From Collodictyon triciliatum (Eukaryota; CRuMs), in NCBI GenBank assembly GCA_043381765.1, contig JBHJMP010001393.1, positions 1-21,510 of the forward strand: a stretch of DNA of 21,510 nucleotides. Reading direction: 5' to 3'. Position numbers and translations under genes: made by a program. Positions 9,364 to 19,021 of the stretch are shown here, one piece after another. Under the pieces are notes generated by a model. That model did not search any database, was not told the DNA's origin, and worked only from the letters and a program-made list of their open reading frames with translations. Within the stretch, counting starts at the first letter, position 1. Each line of letters begins with the position of its first letter.

Positions 9364-12300
9364 GCAAACATACCATATATGCGTCTCCAATCGCTTCGAC
9401 TTTGTAGACCCCGTGCTTGTCGATGAGATCGTCAAAGACAGAATACAGCTGGTTCATAATTTCTACCTGGATGATGGGTCGACTGTCTTAGTTTATGGGG
9501 CGCAGCTGTCTATGCACGTCTTTGCCTATCTCTGTTTTTCTTTTCTTTTCTTCTTCATCTCTTCTTTTTTGTTTCTTAAAGAAAAGGCAATGACTGTGGG
9601 TGGAGATTGCTGCAGGATTACCAGTCGTGTGGGAGACATGGACGAAGCGAGGGACGTGAATCCGACAATATCGGAGAACAAAACAGTCGCTTGGTCTATT
9701 TCGTGCGCAGAGAATTTCTTCCCTGACTTCAAATCATCCGCCACGGACTTTGGCAACATCGTCATAAGCAGCTATGGGTGTTTACATGATTTTTGTTTGC
9801 GCGTGATATCATTGCATTGTGCTGGGTTTTATCTTGGTATGAGAAGCAAAATAAATACCTGTTCAGACTTTTGCTTCTCACTTTGAAGTAGCTGTCGTTC
9901 CTTTTGTAGTTGTTGGAGTGCTTCTTCGGCGAGATTTTTCGCGGCAGTGAGCGAATCCTCAATCTTCACTCTGCCAAATAATGCTGTGGCAATGTGGTGT
10001 GGTTAGCATTCACAAATTCACTCAAACTTCTTAATATATATGATGGATTGGTTAAGTACGGAAAACTATATACACATATCGTAATCACGAGCGAGGCAAA
10101 TACAAACGAACTTGGTATTTGTAGAATCTCTATCGACTTTGATGGGGAAAAATGGTTTGAAGTATGGTATTTTCTGATATGCTCTTCAATCATATTTGAA
10201 TGACCAATCAAGAACTTGCAAGTTTCGTCCCCTAATGCGCAGCAGGACATTTCCACAGCAATCAACTCTGTGCCAAAACACCCTTGGCACCACCCAGCCA
10301 AGTACCTGTTCATATAAGGTAAAAGATACATGACCAAAAAACAAAAAACAAAAAACAAAAAACAAAAAACAAAAAACAAAAAACAAAAAACAAAAAACAA
10401 AAAACAAAAAACAAAAAACAAAAAACAAAAAACAAAAGACGCATGTGCTTTAAACAGAAAGAACTCAGCCATATACAATTTCATAAAAATCCATACACCA
10501 AATATAAACACAAGAAATTAATTAAACTACACCAACATGAAAATAATGAAAATGATAAAAATAAAATGTACCCCGAAAGGAGGTAACACACGGGAAACTC
10601 TGCACCACCACGCTTTATGTGGGCGAGCGATTCGAAAGATTGTTGAGCCTCGATAATCATGTATGAGTTGTGCAGGTTCATCTGGTCATGAATGGCAGGT
10701 GGTTGACACACAGCCCACCCACTCTGCGCAAGCAGTGCAAAAGCAATCCTCAGTTGCTGTTCCCTGATGTGAGACACTCGACCTTCAACTACGGATACAA
10801 TTTATTTATGCATTAAGGACCGTAAGTAAAGTAAACACAACAACATGCTCGTATGTTCTCTAACTTAAGGCACTTAAAATATGAATGTAATCGAGCGCTT
10901 TAAGTAAATGATGTCAATATACGGCGAGCATCACATTGGATTTGCATATTGTGAAAGAAAGAGAATAAGACGAAAATGAAAATCATTTGTATGATACAAA
11001 ATAAAGCTAAATAAGGCAGCGATGAACCTCGAATGCTTTTGCTAAAATGATTAAAATCAAAGAGTCCGATGCAGTGTCCCAAATCAAATGTGGCATCAAG
11101 ATTTAATCGTCTAGCTTCTGTCTTCCTTCCGAACCCATATAAGTTCTCCAACAGCCGCGCAAACTCAACAGATAGGGCACTATCAAAAGTAGATTAGATA
11201 ACTGTATCACTATCCCAAAATAAAAAATAAAAAGAATAACCATAAATCAATGGAGATATGAAAAGTGAAACAAATTCATACAAACCTGGCCCGAACTAAA
11301 ATAAAGCGTTCGTTGGATAGCTCAATAGACCCTTTTATTCCATCTTGAGTCAAATCGTTGAAATACATCACTTGGTAGTCAAAGATGGTCATATTCTGTG
11401 CCGACGAAATAGCGATTGAGGGAGAATGCATATTGGAGGAGGACGAGTGCGATGTTGAAATAGTGGGTAAGCCGGGGAAGTTCATAGCTACGGGAGTGAC
11501 CGGCGCTTTTCTCTGATTGAAATCCACCACAGAGCCTCGGTGTCTCGAGTCAGACGAGCCTCGTAAAGAGCTCCTTTTTTGCTGTTCATAGAACTTGAGC
11601 TGCTCTTGTGCCATGCGTAACTCGGAAGAAGCCTTTTCAAGATCTTTCTTATATACAAACAGCTGTTCCTCAAGAACATGCTTTTCAGACACGAGTTCGT
11701 CGATTTGGTCCATCAGTACTGCATTTCTAGTTGTTTTTTTTTTTTTTAAAAAAAAAGGGAGAAATATTTATGAAAATAGAAAATCATTAGCCAAGAAAAT
11801 GTGTTTTTTTTTATTTTTTCAGAAAATATAAGTAAATAGGTAAGTATATAAATAGAGTAAACACACGCAGTAATGTTGAAATGTAGATACCTTTTAGTCA
11901 AATAATCATTCAGCATGACAATCTCTTCGATTGCAGGGTCCATATTCAGTGGATTAAAGCGATGGTGCGAGGTGGGTGAAATCGAGGGCAGAGCAGGTGA
12001 CTGAGAATGCGAATGATTATGAGTATTTGCCAAATGATTCTTTGACGCATGAGAGGCATTCAACCCAACCGCATGAGCAGAAACATGGGGGATAGAACCA
12101 TGAGACAACGGGAGCGGGGGGAATATCACATTCTGAGCCTTCTCCTGCGCTGCAGATGATGTGTTTGGCAGATGAGGCAAGACGGCCTGGACATACGAAG
12201 TAGACGAGGAGGCTGGCGCTGGATTAACCAACACAGGAGAATGATGGGCCACAGTGTGATGCACTTGTGGTGGCGGATTATGTTGCGAGGCACTGAGGGA

Positions 12301-12945
12301 GTTTGGCTGCGATTGGGAGTGATGAAATGGCGCAGGTATTGGTCTTGGTTGTGCTGAGGCAGGATTTGCTGGGAAAAACGGCGCAATATGTGGCAGCTTC
12401 TTGAGGCGTTCTTTGGAGCTTTCTGTCAGGGCGGGATGCGACTCCAGCAAAGGCGCGGGGTCTAGCAGAAACACAGGCCGGTCAATAGACTTCGACAAGG
12501 GTGATGAGTGTGTCTCTGTCATTGGCGGCGCGGCTTCAGAGATTTCTGGTAAACGCGCCTGTTTTCTCCAGTGATTTGCGCCCAACGCTGGGCTTTGATG
12601 TGGTGGATTCACACTTGCATTTGTGTTTGTGTTTGGTGGCTTTGGTTGGGGGATAGAGCGCTGCTCAGTCTCGGATTGGGGCGTTTGTTGGGAGTCGGGA
12701 TGAACAGGAGAGTCTGTGTTGGGGGGATTATTGTTTGTCTCAAGGTCGTGGGGAGACTCCCGTGTGATTGCATTTGCGGCAGAGTGTGTGCTGATGTCGG
12801 GCTGCAGGCCGGATTGGACGGAAGTGCTTTGCCCGAGAGTTGTTGATCTTGACAGACTGGAGCTCATTGGTTCTTGATGGGAAGCTGCAGACGTGGGTTT
12901 TATGGGTATTTGTGTTTGGGTCTCGGCTTTGAGACGAATATACAT
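8820..12945 (-). CDS. Class III nucleotide (probably guanylate) cyclase with XylR_N/V4R-type sensor
   Basis: Predicted to make a cyclic nucleotide (cGMP or cAMP) under control of a small-molecule sensor; cytosolic, with no membrane segment. Exons from 5' to 3': 12945-11891, 11726-11286, about 11178-11028, 10788-10572, 10305 to about 10112, 9983-9859, 9771-9622, 9466-9374, 9242-8820 (TAG). About 950 residues. Residues 1-350 are disordered and Ser/Pro/Gln/His-rich. A coiled coil follows (about 340-400, [19 protein letters not shown]), then a Ser-rich linker, a XylR_N-like region ([15 protein letters not shown]), a V4R domain, a signalling helix ([20 protein letters not shown]), [11 protein letters not shown] and the catalytic domain. 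Both metal Asp residues are present (FSDIVGF, IGDAYM). The guanine-type Glu is present (YKVEAIGD). The usual Cys (PRYCLFG) and Arg (NTASRME) are both His. One base appears missing near 11163. An alternative start is the ATG at 12867. Confidence 0.92.
8840..9771 (-). other. Class III cyclase catalytic domain
   Basis: Three exons, 9771-9622, 9466-9374 and 9242-8820, join in phase 0. They give [73 protein letters not shown] and [19 protein letters not shown]. The order and spacing match eukaryotic soluble and receptor guanylate cyclases. The terminal exon is markedly GC-richer than its surroundings. Confidence 0.95.
9318..9362 (-). repeat. (CAT)n microsatellite in a cyclase intron
   Basis: Fifteen perfect triplets, ATG on the plus strand and CAT on the coding strand, lie inside the 131-base intron 9243-9373. 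The intron interrupts the conserved GDAYM/VVGG junction. Confidence 0.95.
10112..11330 (-). other. XylR_N-like plus V4R sensor region of the cyclase
   Basis: The joined exons read [15 protein letters not shown], then [78 protein letters not shown] and [17 protein letters not shown]. The G-x-I-x-L-x-x-x-R-x-x-L opening and the PVC..GY..G...G...E..C.......C core are the pattern of the bacterial XylR_N (PF06505) and V4R (PF02830) pair. In DmpR, XylR and MopR this pair senses aromatic compounds. Cys, Glu, Cys, Cys spacing is 23, 3 and 8, as in the MopR zinc site from memory. The exact donor after IRKY is uncertain. Confidence 0.85.
10335..10432. repeat. Tandem array of 14 x CAAAAAA
   Basis: Fourteen perfect 7-base units sit inside the intron 10306-10571 that splits the V4R motif between Ser-Gly and Tyr-Leu. 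The Phe/Cys/Leu-rich open frame across it on the minus strand is a repeat artefact. Confidence 0.97.
11734..11756. repeat. T14A9 palindrome in a cyclase intron
   Basis: A T(n)A(n) element in the intron 11727-11890, between the N-terminal exon and the coiled-coil exon. Confidence 0.95.
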
Positions 12946-13360
12946 ATATATATGTGTGTGTGTGTGTGCGTTTGTGTGTTGATGCGATTGAGGAGAGAAC
13001 GTTGTGTGGTTCAGGGTTGTGGTTTGACTGTCCGATCGCTGCTGTTCTGCTCAGACTCACGGATTGGATGCTGCTTTTGTGTGACAGTTGCAGACTCGTT
13101 GGAAAAGAAGTAATGGTGGTGCAACGGACAATCTATGTACTATTATGGGTAAGATGAGCATATTTGGTATCTATGCTCAGGTGGTTTGCGGTATGAGTTT
13201 TTTAAATTCTATTTTAATTCTATTTTGATTTGATTTGATTTGATTTGATTTGATTTGATTTGATTTGATTTGGTTTGATTTGATTTGGTTTGATTGTCGG
13301 TGATGGTTTATTGTGTACAGGTTGGGTGCTTTCAGAAAGAGGGTTCAGAAAGTGAGGTGC
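12946..13360. other. 5' flank of the cyclase gene with simple repeats
   Basis: Immediately upstream of the cyclase start (reading the minus strand) is an AC-type tract (GT on plus, about 12953-12969). A pentamer array of TTTGA units follows at about 13224-13295, with GG variants. No coding exon is supported. The region likely holds the promoter and 5' leader, but no specific promoter element could be assigned. Confidence 0.5.
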
Positions 13361-14180
13361 TTATGTCTCAGTTGAGAGGAGAACAGCTCCATCGACAAAT
13401 ACTTGGGAAGATATGTCGGATTTGATGTGGAATAGGCGGATGGTCTCAAAGCGAATGTATCCGTCCATTTTTGCGTTGAAGTGGCCAAATCGAAGGATGC
13501 TACGCCGGGTTTGCATGATTATATATTTAAAAGGAAAATAAAAGAAACATATTGTCGTAATAAACATGAATCCAAAATATTTAGAAGAATAGTGCAGCAT
13601 ACATATATTTACTTATCATGCAATCAAGAAATTACTCTAAAACAAGGGCGTTGCGGGTTATATTATCTGTATTAAATCTGGACTCCATTATGAAGGAATT
13701 ATGATCCGACCCTTCTATTCTGATTCTGGGAAACTGGTGAATCGGCCCAACTTTGATATGTGTCAAGGGCATATCCAACAAACCCGTGCTGTTTTCTGAT
13801 GGTTTGTTGTTAAAATTCAAACACAGGCATTTGCAAATCAATCATAAATGGATTTAAAAACAAAAGCAAGTGTTTTTACAGCTTACTCATTTTGCGTCAA
13901 AGTGTCTTACCAAGGCTTAGATCGACGTAAACCTCTTTTAGCAACACATGTTGTACATTATCATTTTGAACATCCATCAGAAAATAGAGCTTCAAAATAC
14001 CAGAGTTTCCTTGGCCATCAAAACTGGCCCTTTCCAGTATCACAATTTGCATGTCTAAATCCCTCATCCCCAGAAAATAGTATGCAACCAAACTGGCAGA
14101 CAAAATGACCAAACAAGACGTAAGCACAAAGAGGCCAATCCGAAGCCGACGACTGATTGCGATACTGTTTGAAAGAGTGG
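13361..14180 (-). CDS. Small single-pass membrane protein, unrecognised (exon model partial)
   Basis: The first piece (about 14164-13911) reads ISRRLRIG, then a hydrophobic helix (LFVLTSCLVILSASLVAYYFLG), then MQIVILERASFDGQGNSGIL and EVYVDLSLG. Its donor GTAAGA is phase 1. The next piece (from 13798) continues ENSTGLLDMPLTHIKVGPIH with matching phase and stops at 13632. A third piece, 13361-13512, reads FGHFNAKMDGYIRFETIRLF to VFVDGAVLLSTET and may be a downstream exon, but no phase-matched donor is visible. A positively charged stretch before the helix suggests a cytosolic N-terminus and a beta-rich exterior domain. This loosely recalls LEA-2-type membrane proteins; that is a shape comparison only. 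An ATG at 14187 precedes the helix but in another frame. Confidence 0.45.
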
Positions 14181-14342
14181 CTCATGATGAATTTTTTTCT
14201 CTCAGAAGAGTACATCCGAGTAAATGTAATCTTATATTTAATTGTGATTTTTTAAAATATTACGATGTACTCCCTTTGTTTTCCCCTCTTTTTTTTTCTT
14301 TTCGCAAAATGAATTGTTTGAAATATGTCGATTGAAAAACGA

Positions 14343-16898
14343 TTACGGTTGGGGTTCGTCTGCTGTTATGGATGTTCTGGAGACAAACGGGGAAGAAACA
14401 TCAGGTATCAGCTTCGAACGCTCCAAATGACACACGGGGTGATCTTCATAATATTCGATAATCTGTGGCTCATTTGTCTCATAGACTTTCGTGTATGAAG
14501 ATAGATTCTTTACCGATGACAACCACTCTATGATGAAAGATTACGACAGAACCAACAATTATTTAAAAAAGAATCATTATTTGATGTTGGGATGATCGGT
14601 AGAAGGGGAGCGTATGAAACAAATCCAAAAGGAGGGACTTTGCGAATAGGGTGAGTGCGTCTTGAAATGCAAAAAAAAAAAAAAAAGCTCTACGAACCGA
14701 GAGATGGCATCTGTTCACGAACAACTTCAGAGTACTTTCTTTCGCGCGGGGAATAAGCAGAATCCCCTGAGCCTTCGTCAAGTCCCTTCGTCCTCATTTC
14801 CTCGCACTCGACGCCTCCTTTGCTGTCTCCCTGGAAGTGGCTTCTTTGTGCCGATTTGTTTGGATTTGCTTGCAGATGTCAGTTTCACGAAAGTATGTGG
14901 CAAACGAATATCCGGTCAGTGCAGCAGCAATTGTTTTGAAAATTATTTCGAAGGGCGAGTGTTCGATTCTAGATAAATGATACAAACTCATGTGCCGAGA
15001 AAGGCATGAAGGAGCGCAGCTGGTGTGTGGCTTTGGCTTGTGCGTTGCAGCGGTTGTTTTGGATGCGTATACCAAGAGCAAATCATTGTGCGAAGAAGGT
15101 GACAGTCAGATGTACAAACATCGATGGAGATTGAACTGTTTTTTTCTGGTGACGTTTATTTGACTTTTTTTTTTCAGGGGTGTTCGAGTTGCTAATCCGA
15201 CACCACGATTCCAAGAGAAAAAGAGAAAAAGAGAAAAAGAGAAAAAGAGAAAAAGAGAAAAAGAGAAAAAGAGAAAAAGAGAAAAAGAGAAAAAGAGAAA
15301 AAGAGAAAAAGAGAAAAAGAGAAAAAGAGAAAAAGAGAAAAAGAGAAAAAAAGAATGTGATTGTGCGGGCGTATGAAGCGAGCCGAACTGCTCAGCTCCT
15401 ATATATTGCCTCTCGGACTGATAATCTAAGAAACAACTTTGGATACCATCTCCATGAAATTGATGCTGTTAGTCTCATTAGGTTGCAGAACCCAAACTTG
15501 CCCGGTGTTGCGATAAAGCTCAGGACATTCTATAAACAAATTATAAAAGAAATTTTGTTGAAAAGGGGGGACATATTATTCAAATGTGCAATAATATGTG
15601 CTTGCTCTACGATACCTCCCCTATTTGACTTTATAAAATTTAAGTGATGCGCAATTTCATATGAAGGTTGATTGAAAGTGTGAAAAGAAACCATCATCTG
15701 GTAGATCAGAAGCTGACAAACTCTTATTGGATTGGTCCCAACCTGGAAAACAGTTACTAAGTAAATATGATATAATCTCTTTCTCACGCATAATTTCGAG
15801 AGAGAAAATCAATACGAATGTTTTTTTTTTGTAATTTTCTTGGTCGTTTATTTTTTTTTCATACATTAACATTAACATTAACATTGATATTAACAAAATT
15901 TCTCTATAAATGATGTACTACAAGCAATTGAATGAATTTTTTTGATTTAAATTCAATTTTTCTCGTCCGTAACGATACATTAAAAGTCAAACTTCAAATA
16001 ATTCTGCTGAGACTTACGACTGTGAAGAATAGAGCGAACAGCCCGAAGGTCAGTCAAAGTGACAGCGATCTGAGAAGCTCTATCATCGAAGCTCACTAGA
16101 TAACATGAAAAGGATTATTCGAGTAATGAGCGAGTACTTTCGATGTGTTGTATCCAAAACCAATGGCTTCATGCAGATTTTTGATAAAATAATGGTTCTT
16201 TTGGGAATCTTATAACAGCAAACTATGAGAGTTTTGTGGCATTAACGGACTGCCTAAATTTCTCCCAGAGTTCTGCAAGTTCGGCGATGACTCAGACTTT
16301 TGGGTAGTTCTCCTTCAAAAAAAAAAATTGGTTTTCCAAGTTAGAAATTAGTTGATAAGTGCAGAAATCGATGTTAATAAACAAATAAATAATAAAGAGA
16401 AAGTGGGTCTATGCAATATTCTTGCGTCTCGGACTTTGATTAGAAACCAACACTTACTTTGTGAACCACTCGTCCGTGTCTCCGTTACGCACAGGCACAT
16501 TAGTGCGCTCATTACGCACTCCACGGCGATCATTTCCTTGTGCTTCAGATAAATACGTGAAATAAAAAAAAACCAATTTAAGCCTTCACCAAAGACCAAA
16601 GAATCCAAGTCAGAATAGCATGCATAATATAAACAAAAAAAAAAAAACACTTGTAAGTTCTAGACTAGAAGGGATTATGCACCGAGAAAGTGAAAGTGAA
16701 AGTGAAAGTGAACATGTTTCAAGAAGGTTCTACTGGGATTGAGAAGATAATTGCTAATATGATGCAGACTATAAGCATTTGAAAAGAAGTGGTGAACGTC
16801 AATCACTTACCAGGTTTGTTCCGTCTCGACTTGCTTGATTTGCATAATAAAAGAAAAGGATGAGGATATACTAGTGTTTATATAATTGGAATAACTTG

Positions 16899-16930
<32 letters not shown>

Positions 16931-17032
16931 CAGCTGTGCCAACCTCATAGAAAGACTTAACACATATACTTTCAATATAAATAATGTTATGATGGTTACA
17001 TACTCGCCACCATCGTTTGCTCGGCCGCTCAT
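14343..17032 (-). CDS. Unrecognised hydrophilic protein, about ten small exons
   Basis: Exons from 5' to 3' with matching phase: 17032-17004 (ATG, MSGRANDGG), 16833-16811, 16542-16458 (GNDRRGVRNERTNVPVRNG, DTDEWFTK), 16312-16224, 16095-16018 (SFDDRASQIAVTLTDLRAV), 15742-15692, 15529-15447 (CPELYRNTGQVWVLQPNETN), 15019-14984 (LRSFMPFSAHEF), 14830-14698 (KYSEVVREQMPSL) and 14527-14343 (VYETNEPQIIEYYEDHPV, TAA). The first three donors (GTATGT, GTAAGT, GTAAGT) and the one at 16017 (GTAAGT) are strong; later ones are weak. The product would be about 260 residues, Arg/Asn/Ser-rich at the start and acidic at the end, with no domain I recognise. Shorter versions are possible, with stops at 16210, 15657 or 15426, so this could be two genes. 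Confidence 0.42.
15215..15350. repeat. Tandem array of 17 x GAGAAAAA
   Basis: Seventeen 8-base units lie within a predicted intron or spacer of the small-exon gene. The Lys/Arg/Glu open frame across it on the plus strand is produced by the repeat. Confidence 0.97.
16686..16709. repeat. Four copies of GAAAGT
   Basis: Four perfect hexamers lie in the predicted intron 16543-16810. The array is short and has no visible function. Confidence 0.9.
16902..16930. repeat. T15A14 palindrome
   Basis: The longest T(n)A(n) element, a near-perfect inverted repeat of 29 bases. It lies in the predicted first intron of the small-exon gene (16834-17003). Confidence 0.95.
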
Positions 17033-17771
17033 GATCCAGACCCTGGATTTATTGCTTCTTTAGTGTGTGGGTTAATTGAAAGGCTCGATGAGTTAGCCCG
17101 AGTGGAACCTAATGAAGAAAACACATGAGGTTGGTCTGAGAACCTTTTGTGGCCTTAAAGCCTTGCTGGAGTGGCATAAACTCAGCTCGAGAGAAAAGGA
17201 TATCTAAAGGCGCGCGATATGTTTTTCGTTCCTGTTGTGCACTATTTGTTTTTATGTTTTTTTTGTGTGTTTTTTGTGTGTTTTTTGTGTGTTTTTTGTG
17301 TGTTTTTTGTGTGTTTTTGTGTGTTTTTGTGTGTGTTTTTGTGTGTGTTTTTTTTGTGTGTTTTTGTGTGTGTTTTTGTGTGTGTTTTTGTGTGTGTTTT
17401 TGTGTGTTTTTTTGTGTGTGTGTGTTTTTTTTGTGTGTGTTTTTGCGATCGACATGGCTCTGGGCGAATAGAAAAAGGTTTTGTTTGAGGCTCAGACCGC
17501 TGCAATTTTCATCGCTCTATGTCAACGACAGAGTAAGACAAGGATATGCTATTCTCTTGAAATAGTTTTCACTTCTCTTTTCGTGTTCATCATCGCATCA
17601 CAGTCCCAAGACGAGGAATCCCGACATATTAGCCGACAGGAACTGCTGCCGCGGTCAAAGCGCCGATAGAAAGCAGTGGTAGTGCATCTGTCTGATAGGC
17701 GACCCGGCTGGTTAATTGGCTGTGTGTATGGATATAAACAAAGGCTGAGTGTGTCGCAGAAGATATCTTAC
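17033..17771. other. Repeat-rich spacer with a (T)nGTGTG array
   Basis: From about 17255 to 17445 the plus strand is an irregular array of T5-T8 runs separated by GTGTG. The long Phe/Cys/Val open frames across it are repeat artefacts. The stretch 17460-17700 is less biased and open on both strands (for example QSQDEESRHISRQELLPRS on plus), but no splice-consistent model or family emerged. Confidence 0.5.
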
Positions 17772-17862
17772 GAAGCGTCCACATATCTTCCTTGTAGTCA
17801 AAGTAATAAAGAATGAAGGTATATTTTAGCAAGCTGTTCAAGAAGATGTATTGCACGAGGCT
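17772..17862 (-). other. Exon-like segment of unknown origin
   Basis: Directly after the stop that ends the LINE frame, the same minus-strand frame reads VQYIFLNSLLKYTFILYYFD and then YKEDMWTL, and meets a good GTAAGA donor at 17771. It looks like a membrane segment. The spacing N-S-x2-K-x5-Y-Y recalls fatty acid elongases, but the usual His is Lys and no flanking elongase motif was found. It may be a host exon interrupted by the LINE or a chance frame. Confidence 0.25.
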
Positions 17863-19021
17863 TCACAGCCTGGATAGATGGATTTCTCGTTCAATCGAGT
17901 CGTTGCAGCGAGAGAAATCAGGCACACCCCATATAGTTTCGGCCCATCGACTCATCTTCTCCAGTTTGTAGGGATTCGGACTGATGAAATAATATCGAAA
18001 CAGCTTGGAGTATGACATGGCCATCGAGAATTGCGGCGAGTCAGGCGTAATGGACCGCCTTTGGTTCTTCAGGCGAAAGAAAAATGGCGACGGTGCTCCG
18101 TATGAGATGGGACGTCGTGAGCGCCATTCTCCTTTGTTGTTCAGGACGGCTGTGGTTGGGGNNNNNNNNNNNNNNNNNNNNNNNNNNNNNNNNNNNNNNN
18201 NNNNNNNNNNNNNNNNNNNNNNNNNNNNNNNNNNNNNNNNNNNNNNNNNNNNNNNNNNNNNNNNNNNNNNNNNNNNNNNNNNNNNNNNNNNNNNNNNNNN
18301 NNNNNNNNNNNNNNNNNNNNNNNNNNNNNNNNNNNNNNNNNNNNNNNNNNNNNNNNNNNNNNNNNNNNNNNNNNNNNNNNNNNNNNNNNNNNNNNNNNNN
18401 NNNNNNNNNNNNNNNNNNNNNNNNNNNNNNNNNNNNNNNNNNNNNNNNNNNNNNNNNNNNNNNNNNNNNNNNNNNNNNNNNNNNNNNNNNNNNNNNNNNN
18501 NNNNNNNNNNNNNNNNNNNNNNNNNNNNNNNNNNNNNNNNNNNNNNNNNNNNNNNNNNNNNNNNNNNNNNNNNNNNNNNNNNNNNNNNNNNNNNNNNNNN
18601 NNNNNNNNNNNNNNNNNNNNNNNNNNNNNNNNNNNNNNNNNNNNNNNNNNNNNNNNNNNNNNNNNNNNNNNNNNNNNNNNNNNNNNNNNNNNNNNNNNNN
18701 NNNNNNNNNNNNNNNNNNNNNNNNNNNNNNNNNNNNNNNNNNNNNNNNNNNNNNNNATGAAAGTTGCTCCACACTGATATTTTCGACTTGATGTCCTCAA
18801 CCAGGCTTGTCCATTTGCTATCCGATTGTGGACCGAATATGATACCAAGATACTTAAGTGGATGTGACCGTGACTTCCACACAATGTTCCCTGGAAACAT
18901 AAGTCCATCCTGAAACCCAAAAAGAATTCCATCTGTCTTGTCGTAGTTGATTTTTCCGCCGACAGCTCGTGTGTATTGCTGCATGCATTTGTTGGCGAGT
19001 GTGGCGCCTTCGGGAGACCTC
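17863..19021 (-). mobile_element. 5'-truncated LINE (non-LTR) reverse transcriptase remnant
   Basis: The minus-strand frame from 19021 reads MRSPEGATLANKCMQQYTRA, then VGGKINYDKTDGILFG, HPLKYLGIIFG, KWTSLVEDIKSKISVWSNF. This is the stretch after the YxDD box in LINE reverse transcriptases, where G-x-x-x-N-x-x-K-T and L-x-Y-L-G-I-x-F-G are characteristic. The palm motifs and endonuclease are absent, as is common for 5'-truncated copies. After the N gap the same frame resumes with KLFRYYFISPNPYKLEKMSR and WAETIWGVPDF and stops at 17863. No target-site duplication or poly-A tail could be fixed. Probably inactive. Confidence 0.75.
18162..18756. other. Assembly gap, 595 N
   Basis: A run of undetermined bases falls inside the LINE remnant. 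Frames on both sides of the gap agree for this length, which could be chance. The open frames spanning it carry no information within the gap. Confidence 1.

Noticed and set aside
8569-9435. 288-residue minus-strand frame and two plus-strand frames over the cyclase 3' end
   Set aside because: Shadows of the GC-rich cyclase exon; the frame ending at 8820 carries all catalytic motifs.
10186-10511. Phe/Val/Cys-rich 'membrane protein' frame upstream of the V4R exon
   Set aside because: It is the 7-base CAAAAAA array read on the minus strand, lying in an intron.
10335-15350. Tandem arrays considered as CRISPR
   Set aside because: Units of 7-8 bases with no spacers in an intron-containing eukaryotic genome.
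15180-15647. Lys/Arg/Glu-rich 155-residue plus-strand frame
   Set aside because: Its first half is the GAGAAAAA array; the second half lies antisense to a better, splice-consistent minus-strand exon (15529-15447).
16686-16709. GAAAGT hexamers as an interferon-response-like regulatory element
   Set aside because: Four simple-repeat units in a predicted intron of a probable protist; no basis for that regulation.
17149-17565. Phe/Cys/Val-rich plus-strand frames
   Set aside because: They are produced by the T-run/GTGTG array and have no splice or family support.
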